Both the position numbers and the translations under genes were made by a program. This document shows, in pieces, positions 1 to 8,458 of a DNA stretch of 64,000 bases. The notes beneath the pieces were generated by a model. The model did not search any database, was not told the origin of the DNA, and saw nothing but the letters and a program-made list of their open reading frames with translations. Every line of letters starts with the position of its first letter. Position 1 is the first letter of the stretch. This DNA is from Porphyromonas sp. COT-290 OH3588 (lineage in GTDB: Bacteria; Bacteroidota; Bacteroidia; Bacteroidales; Porphyromonadaceae): the NCBI RefSeq assembly GCF_000769075.1, contig NZ_JRFC01000014.1:188023-252022 (forward strand), in the 5' to 3' direction.

Positions 1-120
1 GTTGTAGAGATTGTGTCTACTTGCAACTCGGGTTGGAAGATGTCGCCAGCCGACTCCAACACTTGGATGGCAGAGCATATGTTTAAGCACTATCCTCTCG
101 GCGATATTAAGGATATCTAA
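1..120 (+). CDS. 2-oxoacid:ferredoxin oxidoreductase beta subunit, C-terminal fragment
   Basis: Frame 1 is open from the left edge and stops with TAA at 118-120, giving the last 39 residues of a protein that begins outside the window. The tail reads VVEIVSTCNSGWKMSP and ends YPLGDIKDI, which resembles the C-terminus of thiamine-diphosphate beta subunits of anaerobic ketoacid:ferredoxin oxidoreductases (2-oxoglutarate or 2-oxoisovalerate type). The gamma subunit follows 38 bp downstream on the same strand, which supports the call. The substrate cannot be told from this fragment. Confidence 0.8.
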   Translation, partial: VVEIVSTCNSGWKMSPADSNTWMAEHMFKHYPLGDIKDI

Positions 121-158
121 CCCATTAGTACTGATTCTAATAATAACTATATAGCATC

Positions 159-707
159 ATGACATACGAAATAGTGATCGCGGGCTTCGGCGGACAAGGT
201 GTACTATCAATGGGTAAGATACTTGCTTACTCAGGGTTGATGGAAGATAAAGAAGTGAGCTGGATGCCTTCGTATGGACCAGAGCAGCGTGGAGGCACCT
301 CCAACGTGACTGTTATTGTGAGCGACGAACCCGTTAGCTCGCCCGTAGTTCAGGACTATGACGTAGTGGTTGCCCTCAACCAACCCTCACTCAATAAGTT
401 TGCTCCCCACGTTAAGCCCGGTGGAGTACTGATCTACGACTCTAATGGTATTCACCACGTGCCAGAGCGCAATGACATAGAGATCTACGAGGTAGACGCA
501 ACCAATGAGGCTAATCGTATGGGTAACCAGAAGGTATTCAATATGCTTATCCTTGGAGCTCTACTCGCCACACGTCCGATGATCCACATGGATAGCATCG
601 AGAAAGGGCTTCGCAAGTCGCTCCCAGAGCGTCACCATAAACTCATACCGATGAATATGGAGGCACTCGAGAAAGGTAAGAGCCTGCTCAAACGCCTAGA
701 GCGATAG
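159..707 (+). CDS. korC: 2-oxoacid:ferredoxin oxidoreductase gamma subunit
   Basis: A 182-residue protein of the pyruvate/ketoisovalerate oxidoreductase gamma family. The glycine-rich IAGFGGQGVLSMGKIL at residues 7-22 and the MPSYGPEQRGGTSN stretch near residue 36 are typical of this family. It would act with alpha and beta subunits in the cytoplasm to decarboxylate a 2-oxoacid to the acyl-CoA while reducing ferredoxin. It follows the beta-subunit tail by 38 bp and is probably the last gene of its operon, because a perfect hairpin starts 24 bp after the stop. 2-Oxoglutarate is the likely substrate by analogy with multi-subunit Kor systems of Bacteroidales; that is inference. A second oxoacid oxidoreductase lies at 21523-24400. 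Confidence 0.88.
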   Translation: MTYEIVIAGFGGQGVLSMGKILAYSGLMEDKEVSWMPSYGPEQRGGTSNVTVIVSDEPVSSPVVQDYDVVVALNQPSLNKFAPHVKPGGVLIYDSNGIHHVPERNDIEIYEVDATNEANRMGNQKVFNMLILGALLATRPMIHMDSIEKGLRKSLPERHHKLIPMNMEALEKGKSLLKRLER

Positions 708-731
708 CCGAGAGAATAGGTCTTTATATAT

Positions 732-774
732 AAAAGGGGCTGTGGCAAGATCAAACATTGCCACAGCCCCTTTT
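732..774. terminator. bidirectional terminator hairpin, member of a repeated family
   Basis: A perfect 17-bp stem (AAAAGGGGCTGTGGCAA paired with its complement) encloses a 9-base loop. It lies between the ends of the convergent korC and phospholipase D genes and has A/T runs on both sides, so it can serve both strands. Close relatives of the same hairpin occur at 28931-28967 and 55780-55820, and a decayed one at about 57049-57090. Confidence 0.9.
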
Positions 775-790
775 GTGTGTCTGATTACTC

Positions 791-2101
791 CTAGAGGAAG
801 GGAGTGAAGAGGTTGGCGAACCAACCTACGAACTTGCGCCAGAGGCTTCGCTTGTGCCAGTAATTTCTGTCTAGCTGGACGCAGTGCTCGGCATCTTGAC
901 GGAAGATGGTGTCGATTTGTGCCGTCATGCCTCGGTCGAAGATGAAAGCATTGGTTTCGTAGTCGTATCTGAGGCTACGGCTGTTGAGGTTGGCAGAGCC
1001 TACTGTACAGAATGTATTGTCTACTGTCATAGCCTTGGAGTGGTGGAAGCCACCTTGATAAAGTAGCACCTTAGCACCACGCTTGGAGAGCTTGTTTAGT
1101 TTGTGTAGCATTGCGTCGGGAGTAAATGGTATATCCGACTTCTCGGGTACCATAATACTGATCTCAACGCCTCGCTCTAGGGCCCTCTTGATGGCTCTAT
1201 TAATAGAGCTCGTAGGGACAAAGTAAGGATTGATGATGCGTACGTGGCTACCAGCTAGGTTGATCGAGTGAGTGTAGGCCTCCTTAATTGATTCGGGCGT
1301 CTTATTAGGACGGCGATCAACGATGGATACGCTCTGTCCGGATAAGCTATCTCGCAGGATAATAGGTGGAAAGTATTGGTCGCCCTCAATGGACTGCTTG
1401 GCTTCTTTATTCCATGCACCAAGAAAGATGCGCTGCAGATCTGCCACAGCCTCCCCCTCGATTCTCAGGTGCATATCCAGCCATGGCCCGATCTTGGGTA
1501 GTCCCTTGATGTAGTAGTCGGCTACATTCATGCCTCCAGTGTAGCCAATCAGTCCATCAATGACGACGATCTTACGGTGATCTCGGCTACTGGCATGGTT
1601 GATGTATGGGAAAACGATGGGGTCGAACTTCACGATCTCTATACCACTGGCTCGGATCGAGTCGAGGTGATGCCGCTTAAGCGGACGATTGTTGGACCAA
1701 TTGCCAAAGTCGTCGAATAGGATACGCACCTCCACCCCTTGGGCGACTTTTGCTTTGAGCAAGCTAAAGAGAGCAGAGGAGATGGAGTCGTTGCGGAAAT
1801 TAAAGTACTCCATGTGTACGTGATGCTTGGCTTGACCAATGGCATCGAAGAGGTCATTAAATTTATCTTGACCTCGAGTGAAGAGGCGTATACGATTGTG
1901 TGACGAAACGGGGAAGCCGTCTATCTCCAAGATCTTCATCAGCAAACTATCGCTGGGGATCTGGCTACCATCTGCGAGAACTGAACTATCTGGACGGGCG
2001 TATGCGATAGAGTCCGATCGGTCGATGCGAGCTGTAGAGCAGGCAAATCCGATTGCGCATATCAGAGTAAAGATGGAGAGTAGATGTAATCTGAGAAACA
2101 C
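791..2101 (-). CDS. phospholipase D-family lipoprotein (cardiolipin synthase-like)
   Basis: Two HKD motifs identify the phospholipase D superfamily: HRKIVVIDG with a following GYTGG in the middle of the protein, and HHSKAMTVDN followed by GSANLNSRS near the C-terminus. Cardiolipin synthases have this arrangement and join phosphatidyl groups at the membrane; another phosphodiesterase role is possible. The frame is open up to an ATG at 2215, but that start would place a strong hairpin (2124-2162) inside the coding region. I prefer the GTG at 2101, which yields an immediate lipoprotein-type signal (FLRLHLLSIFTLICAIGFAC, Cys near residue 21). From this start the protein has about 436 residues. 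It is the last minus-strand gene before a bidirectional terminator at 732-774. Confidence 0.82.
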   Translation of the reverse strand: MFLRLHLLSIFTLICAIGFACSTARIDRSDSIAYARPDSSVLADGSQIPSDSLLMKILEIDGFPVSSHNRIRLFTRGQDKFNDLFDAIGQAKHHVHMEYFNFRNDSISSALFSLLKAKVAQGVEVRILFDDFGNWSNNRPLKRHHLDSIRASGIEIVKFDPIVFPYINHASSRDHRKIVVIDGLIGYTGGMNVADYYIKGLPKIGPWLDMHLRIEGEAVADLQRIFLGAWNKEAKQSIEGDQYFPPIILRDSLSGQSVSIVDRRPNKTPESIKEAYTHSINLAGSHVRIINPYFVPTSSINRAIKRALERGVEISIMVPEKSDIPFTPDAMLHKLNKLSKRGAKVLLYQGGFHHSKAMTVDNTFCTVGSANLNSRSLRYDYETNAFIFDRGMTAQIDTIFRQDAEHCVQLDRNYWHKRSLWRKFVGWFANLFTPFL

Positions 2102-2123
2102 GAACGAAATAGATGTATATAGG

Positions 2124-2162
2124 CTTACCAAGGGAGGGCTTAGATAGCCTCCCCTTGGTAAG
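2124..2162 (-). terminator. hairpin downstream of the efflux operon
   Basis: The arms CTTACCAAGGGAGGGCT and AGCCTCCCCTTGGTAAG pair over 15 of 17 positions around a 5-base loop. On the minus strand the hairpin begins 19 bp after the stop of the PII-like gene, the right place for the efflux operon's terminator. No long T-run follows, so termination may be partial. It also lies in the 5' extension of the phospholipase D frame, which argues against the upstream ATG there. Confidence 0.65.
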
Positions 2163-2180
2163 ATAAACGAATCAGTTTGC

Positions 2181-2507
2181 TTAGATAGTTTGCTCGATAG
2201 ACCAGACGAAAGCACGTAAGCCCTGCTCGGGTGTAGCTTCGTCCAGAGCCTTCAGATCCGAGAGTAGCTGGGGAACTTTCTCCTCTGGTACGACTACTAG
2301 CATCGATGAGTTCATCGTAGGCCACGCATGGCTACCGAGATGCGGATCGCCTTGATGTGTCCCCTGCCCCGGAGTTTCTGCCCAACTCGTGTAGCCCTTG
2401 AGGCTGAGATGGCGCAAGATGCGTAGGATCAGCGGGTGATAAGCCTGATTATAGGCGATGAAAACCGATTTGAGAGATGTCTTGGGTGTATAGTCTGATG
2501 TGTACAT
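2181..2507 (-). CDS. small PII-like protein in the efflux operon
   Basis: A 108-residue cytoplasmic protein. The second half has a PII/CutA-like pattern: a Gly-rich loop (ETPGQGTHQGD), an N-S/T core strand (MNSSMLVVVPEEKV), a helix (LLSDLKALDEAT) and a final strand AFVWSIEQTI. PII-like proteins bind small ligands at subunit interfaces and regulate transporters, but no ligand can be read here. Its start lies 4 bp after the stop of the RND pump gene, so the two are co-transcribed. Genes for small PII-like (for example DUF3240-type) proteins are known next to RND pumps elsewhere; that family link is inference from length, pattern and position. Confidence 0.6.
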   Translation of the reverse strand: MYTSDYTPKTSLKSVFIAYNQAYHPLILRILRHLSLKGYTSWAETPGQGTHQGDPHLGSHAWPTMNSSMLVVVPEEKVPQLLSDLKALDEATPEQGLRAFVWSIEQTI

Positions 2508-2511
2508 TGCG

Positions 2512-5500
2512 CTAGGAGTGTAAGCGTTCGGTTGCCTTGCGGCGGATTTTGCGAGCTAATAGCCTCTGATCACGTTTGAGGCGGAACCCCTCTACGGAGG
2601 CGTATATCGTCGGGATAAGGATCAGGGTAACAAGTGTAGAGAAGCTCAGACCAAAGGCTACCGCCACCCCCATAGACTTCCACATATCTCCCCCCTCACC
2701 TAGGCCTAGAGCCATCGGGATCATACCTAGTACCGTAGTACAAGTGGTCATCAGTACGGGGCGTAGGCGAGAACGACCCGAGGCAATCACAGAGCGAGAG
2801 ATACCCATGCCACGCTCTCGGCAGAGCTGTATGTAGTCAATTAGTACGATACCATTCTTCACCACGATACCCACGAGCATGATCAGACCGATAAGTGCCA
2901 TAGCTCCCATAGGGATTTGGGTCACAATCAGCCCAAAGAGTACTCCCGTAAAGGCAAATGGCACAGAGAACATGATGACAAATGGAGCAGACAGACTCTC
3001 AAACTGCGCAGCCATTACAATGAATACAAGTATGATGATCAGGGCAAGAAGCGTGAAAAGCTCCCCAAAGGTTTCTTGCTGGGTTTCGTAGATCCCACCC
3101 ATCTTGTAAGTAATGTTGCTTGGCAGTGCAGTCTCGTCGATAGCATTCTGTACGCTCTCCACAAGATCGCTCAAGGCATATCCAGAGGCTAGGCTCACGC
3201 CTAGGGTAACGACTCTCGAGCGATCCTTACGCTCGATCGTTGGTGGAGTAAAGGCCTCTTCGATATGCCCTAGCTCACCTAGACGTATCTGCTTCCCTTG
3301 AGTTGTGTACACAGGGATTGCTAGGATATCCTGCATAGACTGGCGAGCCTCAGGGGCGTAGCTCACTCTTATATCGTATTCGTCACCATCTTCACGGTAG
3401 AACGAAGCCACAGAGCCATTGATCGCATTACGCAAGAAACTGGAAGCTGTCGCTAGATTTAGCCCATGAGAGGCGAGCTTCTCTCTATCGAAAATGAAGC
3501 GCATCTCGGGCGTGTACTCCTTACGACTAATCGTAACTTGCGAGCAGGCATTAGAAGACTCGATCTTAGCTTTGAGTTCCTTGGCAATCGTTGTCGTTGC
3601 ATCGAAGTCGTGGCCGAATAGATCGAGGTCCACATCGCTCTTGCCGCCTTCTCCTCCGCCACCACCTTTGACGGTCGAGCTTGTTACGGCAGGATATTCG
3701 GCTATAATCCCTCGGATATCTTCTGCAATCTGATCTTGGCTACGTGTCCTCTCGGAGAAGCCAACCAGCCCGATGCGGAAGGACACGATGTTATTACCAT
3801 TAGCTTGAGAGGCTGCGAAGGCGTTGCTCGCATCTGCTTGCCCTACCGACATAGACACAATATGGATCTCTGGGCAGGCCTTACGCCAGCGGTCTTGTAG
3901 CTCCCTCCCTAGCTCACGTGTAGTTTCTATACGTGTCCCTACTGGGAGCTCGACAGATGCCACGATGAAGCCATTGTCTTGCGCAGGCATAAACTCTGTT
4001 TTGATCAGCGAAGCTAGCATAATGCTCGTAGAGAAGAAGAGGAAAGCTAGTGCAATGGTCGTTTTGCGATGGCCGATGGCCCACGATAGAGATCGAGCAT
4101 ACACATCGTCCAGAGCACTTAGGCCACGATTGACTGGAGCAAAAACTTTGGCAGCCAAGCGGGATTGGCGTGCGTCACGCTTGAGCATCAGAGAGCTCAT
4201 CATAGGCGTCAGGGTAAGAGCTGCGAAGGTCGATACGATCATTACAATGCTAATAATCCAGCCAAGCTGGCGGAACATCAAGCCGCTCTGCCCGCTAATC
4301 ATCGTCAGAGGGAGAAACACGGCAAGCATAGTCAGCGTTGAGGCCACCACAGAGATACCTACTTCGTTCGTGCCGTGAACGGCTGCCTGCTTGGGATAGC
4401 TCCCTCGTTCAATATGTGTCGTTATATTTTCCAAAACTACGATCGCATCATCGACGACCATACCGATGGCAATGGAGAGCGAGCTCAGAGAGATGACGTT
4501 GAGCGAATTGCCCGACATCAGCAGGTAAATGAAAGCTCCTATCAGTGAAACTGGGATAGTCAGAATGATGATGAACGTCGCAGAGGCTCTAGCCAAGAAG
4601 ATATACACGACGATCATCACGATGATGAAGGTAATGGCGATCGTTTGAGATAGGCTGTTGATTGTAGAGGTGATGAAGGTCGAGGTGTCGATGATGTAGT
4701 CGATCTTGATGTCTTCGGGAAGCTCTCTCTGGATTAGAGGTAGCTCTTTGCTTACCTGCTTGGAGATCTCTACGGCATTCGCCCCAGATTGTTTGTTGAT
4801 GACGATGATTGCCCCACGCTTACCATTGGTATAGTTCTCTTGCATACGTTCAACCGTGCTATCCTCGATGCGTGCTACATCTCGCAGGTAGACACTCGCA
4901 CCATTAAACGAAGCAACGACTATACTGCCCAACTGTTGCGGATCGTTCAGTTCCCCCTGCACACGTAGAGAGTTAGTCTTGCTGCCAAGATCAATTTGAC
5001 CTGCTGGTATGTTGGAGTTTTCTGCTGAAACGATTTGTGAGATCTGACCGATGGTCAGGTTGTATGCCTCGAGTTTCTGAGGATCGCAGTAGATCTGTAT
5101 AGCACGCTCTTCTGCTCCCACGACAGAGACAGAGCCGACGCCATCTAGACGAGCTAGGCGGTTCACCAGTAGATCGTCCAGAATCTTATTCATCGCACGA
5201 GAGCTCTCCTCAGCCTCTACTGTGAGTATTGCTACGGGAATATCACTAGTACTGAACTTGAAGATCGTTGGATTCACAACTCCAGCAGGTAGTCTGCTTC
5301 GGATTGCATCAATCTTGTCACGTGTGTCGTTAGTCGCCTCAGCGATATCGGTCCCGGCCTCGAATTCTAGTGTGATGAAAGATGTGTTCTCACTGCTGAC
5401 CGACTTGATATGTTTGAGGTTATCGACACTGTTGAGGCTGTTTTCTAGTAATTTACTGACATTGGTTTCTATGTCCTCGGCACTCGCTCCGGGATATGCT

Positions 5501-5646
5501 GTGATGACCATAATCGTCGTGGGGTCAGTCTCTGGCATCAAATCGACTGATAGTCGTGTCAGAGAAAACAGCCCCACGATAGCGATGGCCACGAAGACGA
5601 GAGCCGTGGTAATCGGACGCTTGACTGCACTGCTGTATATGCTCAT
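2512..5646 (-). CDS. RND efflux pump inner-membrane transporter (AcrB/MexB type)
   Basis: The 1044 residues are the normal length of a hydrophobe/amphiphile efflux RND transporter. The N-terminus MSIYSSAVKRPITTALVF is the usual cytoplasmic start plus TM1. The TM4 proton-relay pair is visible in GMVVDDAIVVLEN (Asp at about 399-400), and the second half repeats the fold with GLIMLVGIVVKNGIVLIDY. It would export drugs, bile salts or other amphiphiles using the proton gradient, with the membrane fusion protein (20 bp upstream) and TolC-like channel of the same operon. P. gingivalis has a comparable pump described as XepCAB. The actual substrates cannot be told from sequence. Confidence 0.93.
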   Translation of the reverse strand: MSIYSSAVKRPITTALVFVAIAIVGLFSLTRLSVDLMPETDPTTIMVITAYPGASAEDIETNVSKLLENSLNSVDNLKHIKSVSSENTSFITLEFEAGTDIAEATNDTRDKIDAIRSRLPAGVVNPTIFKFSTSDIPVAILTVEAEESSRAMNKILDDLLVNRLARLDGVGSVSVVGAEERAIQIYCDPQKLEAYNLTIGQISQIVSAENSNIPAGQIDLGSKTNSLRVQGELNDPQQLGSIVVASFNGASVYLRDVARIEDSTVERMQENYTNGKRGAIIVINKQSGANAVEISKQVSKELPLIQRELPEDIKIDYIIDTSTFITSTINSLSQTIAITFIIVMIVVYIFLARASATFIIILTIPVSLIGAFIYLLMSGNSLNVISLSSLSIAIGMVVDDAIVVLENITTHIERGSYPKQAAVHGTNEVGISVVASTLTMLAVFLPLTMISGQSGLMFRQLGWIISIVMIVSTFAALTLTPMMSSLMLKRDARQSRLAAKVFAPVNRGLSALDDVYARSLSWAIGHRKTTIALAFLFFSTSIMLASLIKTEFMPAQDNGFIVASVELPVGTRIETTRELGRELQDRWRKACPEIHIVSMSVGQADASNAFAASQANGNNIVSFRIGLVGFSERTRSQDQIAEDIRGIIAEYPAVTSSTVKGGGGGEGGKSDVDLDLFGHDFDATTTIAKELKAKIESSNACSQVTISRKEYTPEMRFIFDREKLASHGLNLATASSFLRNAINGSVASFYREDGDEYDIRVSYAPEARQSMQDILAIPVYTTQGKQIRLGELGHIEEAFTPPTIERKDRSRVVTLGVSLASGYALSDLVESVQNAIDETALPSNITYKMGGIYETQQETFGELFTLLALIIILVFIVMAAQFESLSAPFVIMFSVPFAFTGVLFGLIVTQIPMGAMALIGLIMLVGIVVKNGIVLIDYIQLCRERGMGISRSVIASGRSRLRPVLMTTCTTVLGMIPMALGLGEGGDMWKSMGVAVAFGLSFSTLVTLILIPTIYASVEGFRLKRDQRLLARKIRRKATERLHS

Positions 5647-5666
5647 ATCTGTAGAGATTGGAGTAT

Positions 5667-6710
5667 TTATCGGCTCGCCTGCAATACGACAGACATACCA
5701 TTAGTAAGGGTAGATGGAGAGGAGGTGATCACGGCTTCTCCAGCATCCAAACCTGAGAGTATCTCGTAGCGATCGCCATAGAGGGATCCCAGCTCTACCA
5801 CTCGACGCATCGCTTTGCCGTCTTGATAGACATAGACGAAGCGTTCGCCGCTCCCTACTTGGCGTAGCACTGCCATATCGGGGACGAGGAGAGCCTCCTT
5901 ATCGCCCAAGTCTAGTGTGATGCGACTATACATTCCGGGGCGAAGCTCTTGCTTACGGTTGGGAGCCTCTACCTCTACTGTAATAGTATGTGTGGCAGGA
6001 TTGATTGTGGGGAAGACATTAGAGATGCGTGCGTCAAAAGCCTCGCCCGAGAGGGCATCTACCACAATCGTGGCAGGGCGTCCCTGTTTGAGCAGGCTGT
6101 AATGCTCTTCCGAAACTTGAACCTCCGCTTTGACTGGGCTAATCTGCTCGACTATGAGTATTGGCTGGCTGGGAGCAGTCATATCACCTATGTCGTAATT
6201 CTTGGCTGTTACCACCCCAGAGGTAGGGCTGCGTAGGATAGTATTGGAGTACAGATTACTATATGCCTCTTGGGCAATGCGCATCGCACTGGAGGCCTGC
6301 TCCCACTGAGCCTTCGCTACACCTCCTATCTTGTAGAGCTCGTTGAGGCGATCGTAATTAACCTTGGCATCATCAAGCTGGATTTTAGCTTGGTTAAGTG
6401 CAAAGGGATCTAGCCTACCTAGTACTTGCCCAGCTCCTACTCGATCACCGACACGTACTAGCAACTGCTGCAGGCGTCCGCCGGTCTGGGTGGAGATAGT
6501 GTTGGTTACTTTAGCTTTGAGGGCAGCACTGTACTCAAGCTCTACCGCTACTGTGTCGCGCACTGCGGTGCTGATCTCCACAACTCTAATAGAGATTGAG
6601 TCAGCCTGCTTGTTCCCTTCGGTATTGTCTTTCGCTCCTTGGCAGGCGCCTAGCCCTAGAGCGAGCATAGCGGTGAGTAGGCCAAAGAAGCTTTTCCTCG
6701 TCTGTTTCAT
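5667..6710 (-). CDS. RND efflux periplasmic adaptor (membrane fusion protein, HlyD type)
   Basis: A 347-residue lipoprotein: LLTAMLALGLGAC at the N-terminus is a signal with a lipobox. The biotinyl-lipoyl-like first half is seen in SAALKAKVTNTISTQTGG followed by VRVGDRVGAGQVLGRLD. A helical hairpin (residues about 110-150, alanine-rich), then LRSPTSGVVTAKNYDIGDM and a beta-barrel/membrane-proximal C-terminus complete the usual order. It links the RND pump to the outer-membrane channel across the periplasm. It is the middle gene of the operon, between the tolC-like gene and the pump gene. Confidence 0.92.
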   Translation of the reverse strand: MKQTRKSFFGLLTAMLALGLGACQGAKDNTEGNKQADSISIRVVEISTAVRDTVAVELEYSAALKAKVTNTISTQTGGRLQQLLVRVGDRVGAGQVLGRLDPFALNQAKIQLDDAKVNYDRLNELYKIGGVAKAQWEQASSAMRIAQEAYSNLYSNTILRSPTSGVVTAKNYDIGDMTAPSQPILIVEQISPVKAEVQVSEEHYSLLKQGRPATIVVDALSGEAFDARISNVFPTINPATHTITVEVEAPNRKQELRPGMYSRITLDLGDKEALLVPDMAVLRQVGSGERFVYVYQDGKAMRRVVELGSLYGDRYEILSGLDAGEAVITSSPSTLTNGMSVVLQASR

Positions 6711-6769
6711 ATTCCGTATATAGCCTTATTGATCTTGTGATATTAGCCTCGATCCTTGGATCAGAGGCA

Positions 6770-8167
6770 TTACTGCTGTTTGTTGGACTTCATATAGATG
6801 CGCCCCTCGAGCTGATCTAGCGTATAGGAGGCGACCATATAGTTGAAGATAGACTGGTTGAGGTTGAGCTGAGCCTGTCTGAGCGCCAGATCGGCGTCGT
6901 TGAGCTCTAGGATCGTCGCAGCACCCGTGCGGTAGCGTGCTTGTGCGATGTCGTAGCCTTTCTGTGCACTACGCACGGCCTCTTGAGAGGCTACGAATTG
7001 CGAAGCAGCGTTGCGCTGTTCGCTGCGTGAGTTCGTCAGTCCAAGGTTGAGCTCTTTCTCTGTTTGGCGTCTTTGTAGTGCCAGTTGTTGCAGCTGCAGG
7101 CGTGTGGCCTTTAGGTCGTAGTAGCGGCTCCCACCCGAGAATACTGGGATATTGAGCGAAACACCGATCATAGAGTGTGGAGACCAACGGCGGTTATTGT
7201 CTAGCTTAAACTGATCACTGGCGAAGCTGTAGTTGTAGGAGAAGCTAAGCGAGAGGGTTGGTGCGTACGCCATTTTCTTCACTTTGATGATCTTCTCAAG
7301 CTGATCGCCTTGTAGATCCAGTGTGCGTAGCGCCGAATTCTGCTCCAGAGATAGGGGGGCATCGTCCGAGAGTAGGCGTCCATATACTACATGGCTGTAG
7401 TCTTCGAGTTGCTCTTTGAGTTTAATGGGGTGATCAGGATCTATATTCATGAGTACCTTGAGCTTCATCTCTGCTAGACGAACCGACTGCTGTGCTCGTA
7501 TTACCTCTGTCACTAGATTTTTGACCTGTGCATCCATGCGAATCAGATCGTACTCGGCCACTAGACCCTGCTCAAATTTCTGTCGGATCTGCCCGTGGTT
7601 TTCTTGGGCATTGGCGAGGCTTTCCTCGAGCACCCTAAGGGCATCTCGAGCCATGAGTGCCCCCAGATAAGCCTTGCGTACCTCGGAGGTCATCTCCACT
7701 CGAGAGGCACGTGCTTTTTCCACAGCTTGCTCTACGGCATTACGGTCTAGGGCCAGACTTGCCCAGAGTTGAGGTGCCAAGACTGCTACCCCTGCCTGTA
7801 CTCCTGCTTGGATATTGTGCGTCTGCCCCATCTCAATACCCTCTTTGGGGAAAGCTGATGCAAATGGATTGGACGAATCATCTCCACCGCCGAAGTAAAC
7901 ACGTTGCTTCTTGAGTGTGTAGCCATACGAGCCAGAGAGATTGACGTTCGGTAGTAAAGCTGATAAGCCTTTGCGTTGATTATAGGTAGCCCTCGTGACC
8001 TCCATGTCGCTAGTGGTAACATTGGCATTCTGTTTGTAAGCTATCTCTATCGCACGTGCCATGTCTAGACTAAGCGTGTCGGGCTTCTCTTGAGCTGACA
8101 ACGAAGGGCTAAGCCAAGCCATTGCCAAGGCGGCAATGCTCGCTAGCCTTGTATCACATATCCGCAT
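6770..8167 (-). CDS. outer-membrane efflux channel, TolC family
   Basis: The mature part has the duplicated TolC pattern: helices rich in A/Q/R with repeated ASRVEMTSEVRKAYLGAL- and YDIAQARYRTGAATILEL-type segments, the latter ending in NDADLALRQAQLNLNQSIFN. I place the start at the ATG at 8167 because it is followed by an ordinary signal peptide (RLASIAALAMAWLSPSLSAQ). The frame is open to another ATG at 8284, but that 39-residue extension has no signal character. The protein has about 465 residues. A -7 promoter motif at 8358-8365 would give a leader of roughly 180 bases. It forms the outer-membrane exit duct of the pump encoded downstream. Confidence 0.9.
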   Translation of the reverse strand: MRICDTRLASIAALAMAWLSPSLSAQEKPDTLSLDMARAIEIAYKQNANVTTSDMEVTRATYNQRKGLSALLPNVNLSGSYGYTLKKQRVYFGGGDDSSNPFASAFPKEGIEMGQTHNIQAGVQAGVAVLAPQLWASLALDRNAVEQAVEKARASRVEMTSEVRKAYLGALMARDALRVLEESLANAQENHGQIRQKFEQGLVAEYDLIRMDAQVKNLVTEVIRAQQSVRLAEMKLKVLMNIDPDHPIKLKEQLEDYSHVVYGRLLSDDAPLSLEQNSALRTLDLQGDQLEKIIKVKKMAYAPTLSLSFSYNYSFASDQFKLDNNRRWSPHSMIGVSLNIPVFSGGSRYYDLKATRLQLQQLALQRRQTEKELNLGLTNSRSEQRNAASQFVASQEAVRSAQKGYDIAQARYRTGAATILELNDADLALRQAQLNLNQSIFNYMVASYTLDQLEGRIYMKSNKQQ

Positions 8168-8357
8168 ATCTGTTTCTGTTTTAGTTGTTGGGGGCAAAAC
8201 TTCAACTTTGGCATTCCCCTTGGGTGGACTGGAGTGGGCAAAGCAAAGATACCAAACGCATGGTTTGCTAGGAGGATACTGCATATTGTGCCCAAGCCAA
8301 CCAGAGCAAATGGTAGGCTGCTTTGCATACGGCGAACACCTCTATCTGTCTGGCTAG

Positions 8358-8365
8358 CAAAGGTA
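8358..8365 (-). promoter_or_regulatory. promoter -7 element for the efflux operon
   Basis: On the minus strand TACCTTTG matches the Bacteroidetes -7 consensus TAnnTTTG and is the only such match I see between the ygiQ terminator and the tolC-like gene. No clear TTTG sits 19-20 bp upstream, so the -33 part is weak. Confidence 0.5.
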
Positions 8366-8392
8366 CAGCAAAATATGTAAAAACACACGAAG

Positions 8393-8431
8393 ATCTATAC
8401 AAAAAGAGCGGAAACGTCTTTTTGTATAGAT
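8393..8431. terminator. terminator hairpin after ygiQ
   Basis: A perfect 15-bp stem (ATCTATACAAAAAGA and complement) around loop gcggaaacg. It begins 28 bp after the ygiQ stop on the minus strand, and its 3' arm supplies the T-run TCTTTTTG. It separates the ygiQ-ispE unit from the promoter of the efflux operon. Confidence 0.8.
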
Positions 8432-8458
8432 GACTATGTGCTATTTGTTCCTTTGTGT

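Noticed and set aside
3824-4378. 184-codon plus-strand frame inside the RND pump gene
   Set aside because: It is antisense to a well-supported transporter gene, and its composition is what the reverse strand of that gene would give.
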